NCBI GenBank assembly: GCA_965224795.1
Contig: CBDDAE010000001.1
Location: 992,001 to 1,056,000 of the forward strand
From: NVTR01 sp036480115
GTDB taxonomy: Bacteria; Pseudomonadota; Alphaproteobacteria; Rhodobacterales; Rhodobacteraceae
Length of the DNA: 64,000 nt
Direction of reading: 5' to 3'
Shown: one piece after another, positions 56,413 through 64,000 of the stretch
Numbering within the stretch: position 1 is the stretch's first letter
How the letters are laid out: every line of letters begins with the position of its first letter
The notes under the pieces: model-generated
Databases searched by the model: none
Told to the model about the DNA's origin: nothing
The model's input: only the letters and a program-made list of their open reading frames with translations
Made by a program: the position numbers and the translations under genes

Positions 56413-57276
56413 CTAGTATCCGGTCGGGCTTAGGGAAAACCCGGCCATTTGCCAGGCCTGCAGCCCGCCGCGATACCAGTACACATTGTTATAGCCAGCA
56501 GCCACCACACGTAGGGAACCGTTATAGCTAAGCCAGCATTGCGGATTGCTGCAAAACACAACAATCGGCATATCTTTTTGGCCATTAGTAATCTGAGAAA
56601 GCCATTGAACCGCCCGTTGTTGGGTGCGATCTGACAGGCTGCCAGGGGATGACAGGTCGGGGGCCGAATAGGCATTTGGCAAACTGTAATTTGTCCCCAA
56701 CACATCAATCAGCACCATCTGCAAGTTGTCATTTAAGGCAGATGATAACCCCTCGGTCGACACGACATTACCGCCCGGCAGGCTTGTCGGGGTAGGACCG
56801 TGAAACTGACCTTGGCGTAATTCCTGAGTTGGCGGCACCCCAAAATCTCGGCTTTCAAAAGCCAGTATCTGTGGATCAAGTTGCGTATTCGGGATTTGCG
56901 GGGAAGTGGGCGTTGCCGGTTGCACTGCTGGCTCTGGCGCTGGTACGCCCGGGCTGGGGGTCACAAAATCACCACCAAAACTACCGCCGCCATTAAAATC
57001 TGATCCCCCGACAGTTGGCGCCGGTTGGACTTCTGGCTGGGGCTGCTGAGCCGGTGTTGTCGCATTACCGCCACCGCCAAAACTGCCGCCAAAGCCGCCA
57101 CCAGTATTTCCTGCATCCGGTTGATTTGCCGGTTGTTGTGGTTGGCTGGTAAATGAGCCGTCGCCAAAACTACTACTTTCAAAACTTGACTGTGATAGGC
57201 TTGGTTGCGCCAACAATAGCCCCGTCACAGCCAAGGAAAATGATAGCAGCGAATGATCTATAGATATTAACTTCAT
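56413..57276 (-). CDS. Exported rhodanese-like protein with Gly/Pro/Gln-rich region
   Basis: A 287-residue protein from the ATG at 57276 behind GGAGGGAA; an upstream start at 57330 would hide the signal peptide. After the signal (cut near LAQPSLSQ), residues ~30-135 are low complexity: repeated GGSFGGG-type blocks and Pro/Gln/Ala runs, probably a flexible linker. The last ~130 residues are rhodanese-like, with the loop FCSNPQCWLSYNGS (Cys242, Cys247) and GYNNVYWYRGGLQAW. The C-x4-C-W loop resembles the CxxCW rhodaneses linked to PQQ pathways more than classic sulfurtransferases. Third gene of the protease operon. Confidence 0.82.
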   Translation of the reverse strand: MKLISIDHSLLSFSLAVTGLLLAQPSLSQSSFESSSFGDGSFTSQPQQPANQPDAGNTGGGFGGSFGGGGNATTPAQQPQPEVQPAPTVGGSDFNGGGSFGGDFVTPSPGVPAPEPAVQPATPTSPQIPNTQLDPQILAFESRDFGVPPTQELRQGQFHGPTPTSLPGGNVVSTEGLSSALNDNLQMVLIDVLGTNYSLPNAYSAPDLSSPGSLSDRTQQRAVQWLSQITNGQKDMPIVVFCSNPQCWLSYNGSLRVVAAGYNNVYWYRGGLQAWQMAGFSLSPTGY

Positions 57277-57302
57277 AATAAATTCCCTCCTAAAACAATG
57301 CC

Positions 57303-58373
57303 CTATCCGCCCAGATGCCCGGCGATCCAATCAAAGTAATTTGAGACCCGGGTGTACACAGAATACAGATCCTTATGGCCACATCTGTGGGTGGCATCAG
57401 CAGGTTCGCGGCCCCAACTGACAATACCTACCTGCAGCCATGCTCCATCGTTTTGCCTGATCATCAATGGGCCACCGCTGTCGCCGTTGCACGAAGCCCT
57501 TTCACCCGATGCTATTCCGGCACAAATCATATTCCCTGACAGGGCGTCGCCCATGTTTGACGTCAATATTTCATAGGCTTCTTCAAGTTTTTCGCGTGGA
57601 ATTCTGTTTGTTGCACCCATTCCCAGCAGGAAACTGCCAAATTCCCTTTTGGTCACTTCCGCCATGCCAGCGTTGCAGGTCGCATTGGAAACGATATCAA
57701 TATCCGTTTCCATCAGGCTGGCTGGGAATTTTTCTTCTTCCATCATTCCCCAACCGACAACTACCGCTGGTCCATCAGGCAGGTTGGCCCCCTGTTGCAA
57801 CACGGGTATGGCACCGATTGGACCCGTGGATTGCTGAACCGGTTGCGCCAGCTGTATCAGTGCGATGTCATTGTCGATAATCACAGGATCATAGGCTTCA
57901 TGGGCAATAACCCGGGAAACTGCACGCAAGTCACCTTTGCTTAGGTCAATGGAACTGGTGCGCACCAAAATACTATCAGGCGCAGAGGTCCGGCCATCCT
58001 GCCCGACCACACAATGGGCTGCCGTCAAAACCCATTGGCGCGCAATCAACGTTCCGCCACAAAACTGCGACTGAAACCGTTTTTCTGTTGTGTCCTGAAA
58101 ATCTTTTGCTGAATGCAACGACACCTGCGCCGGCCAGGCGCCTTCCTGGGCCGCGCGTCCGCCAAATATTCTGGACGCCGCCAGGGCATCCATGGGTGCA
58201 GAACTTTCTTTAACGCTGGTGACATGGCTGCGAACAGCAACCTGGTCCGACCCTTGTACAACGGCCACCCCGGAAAGGCCGCTGGATTGCTGCGCCAATC
58301 CCGGGCTGGTTGAAATAAGTACTGCCGTCGCTATTATCGACAAAAAATTGTGTCTGTTTCTATCTGTTTTCAT
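57303..58373 (-). CDS. Exported chymotrypsin-fold serine protease zymogen
   Basis: A 356-residue S1 protease with a signal peptide (residues 1-28), a ~40-residue propeptide and a mature chain starting at Ile69 of SRIFGGR. The triad is complete: His120 (LTAAHC), Asp169 (DNDIALIQL), Ser299 (CNGDSGGPL), with GWG and SWG substrate-binding strands and disulfide Cys. The position equal to trypsin Asp189 is Ala293, so preference for Arg/Lys is not expected although activation needs cleavage after Arg68. A ~35-residue helical insert (RIPREKLEEAYEILTSNMGD) is unusual. Second gene of the operon, 24 bases behind the caspase-like gene. Confidence 0.92.
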   Translation of the reverse strand: MKTDRNRHNFLSIIATAVLISTSPGLAQQSSGLSGVAVVQGSDQVAVRSHVTSVKESSAPMDALAASRIFGGRAAQEGAWPAQVSLHSAKDFQDTTEKRFQSQFCGGTLIARQWVLTAAHCVVGQDGRTSAPDSILVRTSSIDLSKGDLRAVSRVIAHEAYDPVIIDNDIALIQLAQPVQQSTGPIGAIPVLQQGANLPDGPAVVVGWGMMEEEKFPASLMETDIDIVSNATCNAGMAEVTKREFGSFLLGMGATNRIPREKLEEAYEILTSNMGDALSGNMICAGIASGERASCNGDSGGPLMIRQNDGAWLQVGIVSWGREPADATHRCGHKDLYSVYTRVSNYFDWIAGHLGG

Positions 58374-58397
58374 TATATTTTCTCCTAAATATTCTTG

Positions 58398-60572
58398 CTA
58401 ATCCAAACTTCTGCCTGCCTTCAAAAAGGCTTCTCGACGGGGTAAAATTCGCCAATTATATTGCTGCACCCAAACACCGGAAACTCCTACACCACCCAAA
58501 TTGCCACGGGTATCCGGGCGTTTTGCGATATCCGATAAAAATGAAATTGCGCGGTTAGCAGTTACGCTGCGCGTTGTAATCGCCTGGGCACCGCAATTTT
58601 CCACCAATCCGGTTAGGTTAAGCACTTCCTGATTGGTGGTTCCCTCGGTGATCACGACAAACAGGCGCTCTTCACCTGCTGATATCTCTCCGGGTTGGCA
58701 ATCAGAACACATGGTCATATCTGGACCAAGCTGCTGGGCTGCCTGCATGCCTTCGATCCGTTCGTATTCAGCCGTGACGCAAAACTGCGCGTCTATATGG
58801 ATACGATTAACATCGCGCGCACCAGATCTTTTGCCCTGAACAAAAAGTCGTATTTGATCGCACTGCTTAATCTCAGCATTATCTGGTAAACTGGTGGCCG
58901 TATCCTGATGAACCCGCGATTGCGCAACGCTGCATTCTCGGGCGGGCGCGACCGGTTCCCCTAAGGCCGCTAGATCGTTGATATTTACAGGTCTGAAATT
59001 TGTATCCACATTAATAGGGTTGGGTGAAAGAATTGAACCGGACCCAGCAACTGCCCCCAACATCCCGGCCAGCGTTTCTGCTTTGGAAATTCGGACCAGC
59101 AAAGCGGTCAAATCATCCTGTCCGGGTCGCCAAACAAGTCCAACCGGTGACTCTCCTTCAATGGTTCGCGCCCCAAGCCAAAGGGATTGCCCATCAAATA
59201 TGGAAGTAATTGAAAAATCAGTTTCGGATAATTCGATACCATGGTTGGTGCCTTTGTTGGCTGCATTGATGGCAGTCCTTAAAGCCACGACCATTGGGGA
59301 ATCTGTTGCTAGCCGTTCGCCGCTTTCCAGAGCGCGTGGCCAGGCAATGCGTACACGCTGATCAATCGGCCGCGCCACAACTTGGGCAAAGTCAGCATTT
59401 TCCGGAAATGCTCCTGCCGCCTCACAGGGGACATCTGACCTTGGAATGCAGGTGTTTGAAACAATCCTAAGAAAGCTGTTTGTCGCAGTCGTTGCTTCTG
59501 TTTGCGCGTATCCGATAATTTCCGTTGGTCGGTCAGCCGCATCCGCAACCAATGCCATCAGTGTCCCTTCGCCTATCCCATGGATAGTTCCAGCAGCCAA
59601 GGCATCGCCATCAACCCCAAATCGACGCACACCAACAGTTGATTGCCCACCAAACACCGCAGCATCTATTAAGGTGCCTTCCCACAAAGGCGTTTGCAAT
59701 CTTGCCCCCCCGGGGACTGAACGATCGCCCATATCGCTAAGCACTGATTGAAAAAGCTGGCGAAAACTATGGGCATTGCCGCCTTCCAACCTAGCCGCCA
59801 GTTTTGCAGTGAAAAGTCCATACCATTCCTCTGGCTCACCGCTGGATGCCATGTTCACCTCTCGGGCAACTTCGGTTGAACGGGCTGCATAGAATGCAAG
59901 GAAATCGCCTTTGGGGGTGCCCGTCTGGTCAGAGAAAATATCGATCTCAGCTATTTGCGCAGGGTTTGCACTAACACCAAGTACCGCCGGATCTACAAAC
60001 CGGGTTGCGGTGCCAGACGCCACCGACCGCAAGCCCGAACCAGAATAGCAACTGTCCATAACCAACCAAACATTGGCCCCGGTGCTGCGGATGGCGCGCA
60101 CGGCGGCTCCAATTTCATCATCCGAAATTGCATTTGGAATTGCCCCGATTCCTAACGCGGCCCGCTCTGTATCCGCCGGTAAAAATACCTCATCCAAACC
60201 ATCAGTTTCGTCGCCGTTCTCATCCGGTTGTCGGGTCCCGTGACCGCTAAGGTGAATGTAAATAAAATCACCTTCCTGGGCAATTTCAGCCTGGTGTTTT
60301 AGGGCCTGTAAAATCGCATTTCGGGTCGGTCTTTTACTACCGTCAACTCCGTCAGCCAAAATTGAAATGTCTTCTATTCCACGGGCTTGCAACACCCTGG
60401 TCAGTAATTTTACGTCATTCACTGGACCTTTCAGGTCGGTGATACCGAACCTATTGTCATAGTCGGAAACCCCGACCAACAGCGCGCGTGTTTCACCAAC
60501 AGCCGGGGCGACCGACCCGAAACTGCACCATACAAAAAGCAGCATAAATGCGCTTTTCAAACCTCGAAACAT
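58398..60572 (-). CDS. Exported caspase-family (C14, metacaspase-like) protein
   Basis: A 724-residue protein with a signal peptide (residues 1-26, ending VAPAVG). The p20-like peptidase domain spans ~28-300 with the dyad His111 (IYIHLSGHGTRQP) and Cys175 (WLVMDSCYSGSGLR) and the acidic DENGDETDGLDEVFLPAD loop typical of metacaspases, which cleave after Arg or Lys. The C-terminal ~400 residues hold a beta-rich region with several Cys (MCSDCQPGE) and resemble no family I can name. It is the first gene of the four-gene operon; its ribosome site is an uncommon G-run (GGGGGGAA). Confidence 0.9.
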   Translation of the reverse strand: MFRGLKSAFMLLFVWCSFGSVAPAVGETRALLVGVSDYDNRFGITDLKGPVNDVKLLTRVLQARGIEDISILADGVDGSKRPTRNAILQALKHQAEIAQEGDFIYIHLSGHGTRQPDENGDETDGLDEVFLPADTERAALGIGAIPNAISDDEIGAAVRAIRSTGANVWLVMDSCYSGSGLRSVASGTATRFVDPAVLGVSANPAQIAEIDIFSDQTGTPKGDFLAFYAARSTEVAREVNMASSGEPEEWYGLFTAKLAARLEGGNAHSFRQLFQSVLSDMGDRSVPGGARLQTPLWEGTLIDAAVFGGQSTVGVRRFGVDGDALAAGTIHGIGEGTLMALVADAADRPTEIIGYAQTEATTATNSFLRIVSNTCIPRSDVPCEAAGAFPENADFAQVVARPIDQRVRIAWPRALESGERLATDSPMVVALRTAINAANKGTNHGIELSETDFSITSIFDGQSLWLGARTIEGESPVGLVWRPGQDDLTALLVRISKAETLAGMLGAVAGSGSILSPNPINVDTNFRPVNINDLAALGEPVAPARECSVAQSRVHQDTATSLPDNAEIKQCDQIRLFVQGKRSGARDVNRIHIDAQFCVTAEYERIEGMQAAQQLGPDMTMCSDCQPGEISAGEERLFVVITEGTTNQEVLNLTGLVENCGAQAITTRSVTANRAISFLSDIAKRPDTRGNLGGVGVSGVWVQQYNWRILPRREAFLKAGRSLD

Positions 60573-60722
60573 TTCCCCCCCAGGACTTAAAATATCTTCT
60601 TAAAATCCCCCGCACACTAGCTGAACTTTTGCGAAGGTCCAAAAGAAATGTCTTTGACCGTATTTACATAATGTTCGGGCAAAGTAAGTTACGTGCTAAT
60701 TGTCCGTTAGGAATATATATTT

Positions 60723-62471
60723 ATGAAAATACTGCTTCGCCTTTTTTTCCTGATTTTTTTGCTTTCGACAACCTTGTTAAGCACGCGCTCAAGCGCCCAG
60801 GATTCTGCATCTTTTGACTTAGGATTGGTCGAACTGGGGTTTCTAGTCACTGATGAACCAGATGCCGCTTTGATTAAAGTTGATTTGCTTATCCAGAGCC
60901 TACAATCAACTCCCGAACCTGACCCACGCACGACATTTGATCTTTTCCGAACCAAAGCTGATTTATTGTTGGCAACCGGGCAAAATGCTGGTGCAGCACA
61001 GGTCATCATTGCCCTGGCAAACCATGCCACACAATTTCAGGGTATTCTTTACCAAGACCCAATTTCGTTGCACAGGGAAGCGGCGGCACTGTTTGATGAA
61101 CTGGACGATCCTCGGGCTTCGTTCGCCCAAATACAGGCAATTTTGGAATTGCAGCGAGATGGAGGCCGCAGTGGGGACGTATTAGCAAACACGCTTACAC
61201 TTTTGGCAGACCGGGCAGAGCAACTGGGCAGAACTGATGATGCTCAGAATTATCGGTTAGCAGCAATCCACGCACGCCAACCCGAAAACATTGGGGTTCG
61301 CGGCAATGGCGAAGGCTACAGAGAGGTTGATGTTTACTATGCCACCGACCGGGCCAGAACCGGAGATCCGGAACCTAGTGAATTTTATGGCTATGACCGA
61401 GGTGAGTTGGAATTGGGAATCGCCCGTGTAACTATCCCAAACACACACCAGCCTGGCGTCGTGGAAGCGCCCTCAGTTTGGCGGCTGGAATTCGGCCCAT
61501 CTGCCGCAAAACACGTTGTTCTTCAAAGCGTTACACCCGTTGGCAAAGATAAATTCTTTGACCTGATGCAATCAGAATTTGCCACCCGGCTAGAGCGTGA
61601 AGCCTTTGTTTTCATACATGGCTACAACGTCCGTTTTGAAAAGGCCGCCCGACGCGCCGCTCAGCTGGCCTATGACATGAACTATTCCGGCGTTCCGGTG
61701 TTATATTCCTGGCCGTCGCGTGGCTCGACCATTGGCTATATTCCTGACACCGCTGTTGTGCGTTTAAGCGGGCGGCGCCTGTCTAGGTTTTTGGATGATC
61801 TGGTTGAAAAATCAGGTGCCGAAACCATCCACATCATTGCCCATAGCATGGGAAACAGGGCCTTGACGGACGCATTGGAACTCATGGCATTGCGCCACGG
61901 ATTAGACGAAAACTCTGAACCAATTTTTGACCAAATTCTATTTGCCGCCCCAGACGTTGACGCCGGATTGTTTGTGAAAATGATCGAAACAATTCGCCCG
62001 ATTGCCCGCCGCCTTACCCTTTATGCTTCTTCGGAAGATTGGGCCCTGCAATCGTCACGAAAACTGCACGGTAATGCCCCAAGGGCTGGACAAGGCGGAC
62101 AGGATACTTTGGTCAACGGCAGCATAGACAGCATTGATATGTCCGAACTTGGGGAAGATATGTTGGCCCATAGCTATTTTGCCCAGGACAGTTCTGCATT
62201 GGCAGACATGATGTCCCTGTTTTGGCAAAACGCCGCCCCACAAAGTCGTTGTGGTCTTGTGCCCAGCCAAGACAATACAACGGCTACCAGGTTCTGGAAA
62301 TATGAGCGTGGGCAATGCGCCAGCAAAAATCTGATTGATGTGCTCGTGCATATGAAGCGAGCAAACGTAACAACAGCTCCCCAGGCTAGGTCACTATTGG
62401 CCAAAACTACCGAGAACAAGAACGTGTTGGCTGAAATCCAACCTGTGATCCTTAAGATACTTGCCAACTAA
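60723..62471 (+). CDS. Exported alpha/beta hydrolase, DUF900 type
   Basis: A 582-residue protein with a signal peptide (MKILLRLFFLIFLLSTTLL, cut near SSAQ). Residues ~35-190 are helical, TPR-like. Residues ~200-470 are a DUF900 hydrolase: VDVYYATDRARTG, FVFIHGYNVRFEKAARRAAQ (oxyanion region), SWPSRGS, and the nucleophile elbow IIAHSMGNRALTDAL with Ser375, followed by AAPDVDAGLF with the likely acid. Related proteins are esterases or lipases of unclear substrate. It diverges from the caspase-like gene (150-base spacer) and probably belongs to the same exported system. Confidence 0.88.
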   Translation: MKILLRLFFLIFLLSTTLLSTRSSAQDSASFDLGLVELGFLVTDEPDAALIKVDLLIQSLQSTPEPDPRTTFDLFRTKADLLLATGQNAGAAQVIIALANHATQFQGILYQDPISLHREAAALFDELDDPRASFAQIQAILELQRDGGRSGDVLANTLTLLADRAEQLGRTDDAQNYRLAAIHARQPENIGVRGNGEGYREVDVYYATDRARTGDPEPSEFYGYDRGELELGIARVTIPNTHQPGVVEAPSVWRLEFGPSAAKHVVLQSVTPVGKDKFFDLMQSEFATRLEREAFVFIHGYNVRFEKAARRAAQLAYDMNYSGVPVLYSWPSRGSTIGYIPDTAVVRLSGRRLSRFLDDLVEKSGAETIHIIAHSMGNRALTDALELMALRHGLDENSEPIFDQILFAAPDVDAGLFVKMIETIRPIARRLTLYASSEDWALQSSRKLHGNAPRAGQGGQDTLVNGSIDSIDMSELGEDMLAHSYFAQDSSALADMMSLFWQNAAPQSRCGLVPSQDNTTATRFWKYERGQCASKNLIDVLVHMKRANVTTAPQARSLLAKTTENKNVLAEIQPVILKILAN

Positions 62472-62473
62472 TC

Positions 62474-63400
62474 CTACTGTTGGATGTAATCCAGAAACTG
62501 CTGGTGTTGCACATCGCGCCGCGCCTCATCTTCCAGTCTGCGGCGTTCACGCTCGGCCGCGCTAACTTGGTTCTGACTTGCTATTTTCCGTCGAAATTCC
62601 TGAATTTTTGCGTCCCACTCCGGATTGATTTTGAAAGACCCTACAATAGCCTGAAGATCGGCGCGGTCGCTTTCCCGTCGTTCCGGTGCAATCCAGGCAA
62701 AGCGTAAAGAATCCACAACCGTTTGTTGGTGTAATGTACCCATTGTTGGGTCCAGTGGCTCTAGCTGAAACATATACCATGACAGAAATAGGGACTCTTC
62801 CACCGGCTGACCTGCCAGCGGATAACGCAATTCAACGATCACCGCATCGTAAAAAATCTTCATCCCCGGTTCGCTTGTTGGAAAGGTGCTTTTGAAAGAT
62901 GTCATCAGTGCCTGATCAGGCATTGAACTATCAACAATTGTGCCTGCAGGGCGATCTGTCAAAACCAATTCCTGCAACAGTTGCTGGGTTCCGGACACTT
63001 TGCCCACATGGCAATTTGAATTGCGAAATTGGGTGCGCAGGTCGTTGCGACTTGCCTCATCCTGGGCCAATATCATTTGGGCCAATTGCGGATCAAACCC
63101 CGAAACAACTGAATCAATCCAAAGTATCTGATGCCCCGGCATTATCCGGTATCCGGTGCGCCCATCGGCTGAACGGGCTGTAAAAACCAGCTCATAGTGG
63201 TCTTTGCCACTGCAAGGTTTATTCCAGACTATTTGCCCTTCAACAGCCCAGCTTTGCGGAACATTAACAGTGTAAGCGGCAATCGGTTGTCCAAAACCCT
63301 GATTGTCCATGATTTTGTATTGCTTCATCGCCTCAGCCGATGCCGTACCCACCGACAGGCCAGCAACAACGAACAGTATTATCTGTAAAAATCCCCTCAT
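62474..63400 (-). CDS. Exported hypothetical protein next to the protease cluster
   Basis: A 308-residue protein from the ATG at 63400 behind GGAGG. The signal peptide is MRGFLQIILFVVAGLSVGTASA. The mature part has two Cys (NKPCSGKDHYE and RNSNCHVGK), then alternating strands, and ends in a ~45-residue charged helix (IASQNQVSAAERERRRLEDE). No family recognised. It follows the small membrane protein gene by 29 bases and is convergent with the hydrolase gene, with two bases between the stops. Confidence 0.78.
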   Translation of the reverse strand: MRGFLQIILFVVAGLSVGTASAEAMKQYKIMDNQGFGQPIAAYTVNVPQSWAVEGQIVWNKPCSGKDHYELVFTARSADGRTGYRIMPGHQILWIDSVVSGFDPQLAQMILAQDEASRNDLRTQFRNSNCHVGKVSGTQQLLQELVLTDRPAGTIVDSSMPDQALMTSFKSTFPTSEPGMKIFYDAVIVELRYPLAGQPVEESLFLSWYMFQLEPLDPTMGTLHQQTVVDSLRFAWIAPERRESDRADLQAIVGSFKINPEWDAKIQEFRRKIASQNQVSAAERERRRLEDEARRDVQHQQFLDYIQQ

Positions 63401-63429
63401 AAAACCTCCGTCAAACAATAATACCGGAC

Positions 63430-63870
63430 CTAAATCTCACCGGTCCACATCGGATAAATTAATATATACCCTAAAATTGCCCAGGTGGTCACCAATACGA
63501 AAACCCGGAAAGTAGAATGGTTATCATAATCGCGGGAAAACACCCAATTTTGAACATGGGTTTTTTGGTTATCCTGCGACATTTCCCTAAGATCGGAAAC
63601 TGCAGCGCGTAACCCTCGGTATACTTCCCGAAAGGCGACAATCGTAATGACCGTGTTCACTGAATAGAACCCAAACACCAGAAACCTTGGAATCAAGAAC
63701 GGATTGGCAGAATTGGCAAAAAACACCATTACCCCGACTATCGCTGCATGCGAATACAAAACCCGCAACCACAATGCATCCAGCCTAGTATTCAGCTGTA
63801 GGCTAAGGTTTATCAATTCCTGAAAGCTTAGTGGCGGTTCAGGTTGCGCCGTCCCAATATCCAATGCCAA
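63430..63870 (-). CDS. Small membrane protein of unknown function
   Basis: A 146-residue protein with three likely transmembrane helices (LYSHAAIVGVMVFFANSA; FLVFGFYSVNTVITIVAF; VFVLVTTWAILGYILIYP) and a charged loop with RGLRAAVSDLREMSQD between the last two. The start is a TTG at 63870 with only a weak AGGGTGA site; a stop lies three codons upstream and no ATG lies before the first helix. A second TTG two codons on is possible. Co-transcribed with the exported protein downstream. Confidence 0.68.
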   Translation of the reverse strand: MALDIGTAQPEPPLSFQELINLSLQLNTRLDALWLRVLYSHAAIVGVMVFFANSANPFLIPRFLVFGFYSVNTVITIVAFREVYRGLRAAVSDLREMSQDNQKTHVQNWVFSRDYDNHSTFRVFVLVTTWAILGYILIYPMWTGEI

Positions 63871-63938
63871 ATCAAATCACCCTATTTCAGAAAATTTTTA
63901 ATCTACTCAACCTTATAAAAAACACCACAATAACCAAA

Positions 63939-63970
63939 GGGCCGCCCCCAATGGGACGGCCCGGTTTTAT
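63939..63970. terminator. GC-rich hairpin, probable bidirectional terminator
   Basis: GGGCCG (63939-63944) pairs with CGGCCC (63957-63962), and three further pairs extend inward across one mismatch. TTTTATT follows on the plus strand; on the minus strand the tail is only weakly T-rich. No plus-strand gene ends nearby, so it probably serves a minus-strand gene ending near or beyond the right window edge. Confidence 0.6.
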
Positions 63971-64000
63971 TACCCAATCCGGATAGGATCAGTTGCCAAC

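Noticed and set aside
52630..63870. Gasdermin or type III CRISPR (Craspase-like) system
   Set aside because: CHAT and caspase proteins occur in such systems, but no pore-forming, Cas7-11 or reverse transcriptase gene is present and the proteins carry export signals.
63985..64000. Possible gene end (GTT GGC AAC TGA on the minus strand) at the window edge
   Set aside because: Only four codons are visible, so the frame cannot be judged.

Overview
The window looks like chromosomal DNA of an alphaproteobacterium of the Rhodobacteraceae (roseobacter) type. The basis is the gene content and order: folB-folP-glmM, glyQ - small anchored protein - glyS - PPDK-like protein, hflK-hflC-DUF2065-degP, a SAM-II riboswitch in front of metZ, and FolE2. 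I saw no rRNA, tRNA, insertion sequence, prophage or CRISPR array. Coding density is high and no gene-free stretch exceeds 300 bases.

Layout. 1-4.8 kb: a GntR regulator cut by the window edge, a HAD nucleotidase, a UbiH-like monooxygenase, a class V aminotransferase and two tandem Lrp/AsnC regulators. 4.9-12 kb: ilvC, a DMT exporter, the folate/cell-wall run folB-folP-glmM, and an ABC-F protein. 12-20 kb: a SleB-type hydrolase, a PPDK-like protein and glycyl-tRNA synthetase (glyQ, glyS), then a methyltransferase. 20-34 kb: a PLP decarboxylase, an FMN riboswitch driving the riboflavin transporter ribN, an exported SPOR/peptidoglycan-binding protein with a dead protease domain, a ThDP enzyme with trkH, DUF1203, folE2, a MarR/DMT divergent pair, metZ behind a SAM-II riboswitch with an intrinsic terminator, a GST and yciB. 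34-44 kb: ftsY with two very long perfect hexanucleotide tracts coding Glu-Pro repeats, a YhhN protein, an AlkB-type monooxygenase, xseA, purD, DUF6194, an FG-GAP protein and a [2Fe-2S] ferredoxin. 44-52.6 kb: degP, hflC/hflK, glutathione reductase, rpiA, sdaA and an SRAP protein.

52.6-63.9 kb is the unusual part. It is a tight minus-strand run of four exported proteins: a metacaspase-like C14 peptidase, a chymotrypsin-fold protease, a low-complexity rhodanese-like protein and a 1257-residue TPR-CHAT protein. Divergent to it is an exported DUF900-type alpha/beta hydrolase, followed by a secreted protein and a small membrane protein of unknown function. Three different peptidase folds, all with intact catalytic residues and all with export signals, sit side by side. 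I read this as a candidate cell-envelope proteolytic system; that function is inference.

Starts were re-chosen wherever the longest open frame ran into an upstream gene or lacked a ribosome binding site. All family assignments come from reading motifs by eye, without database searches.
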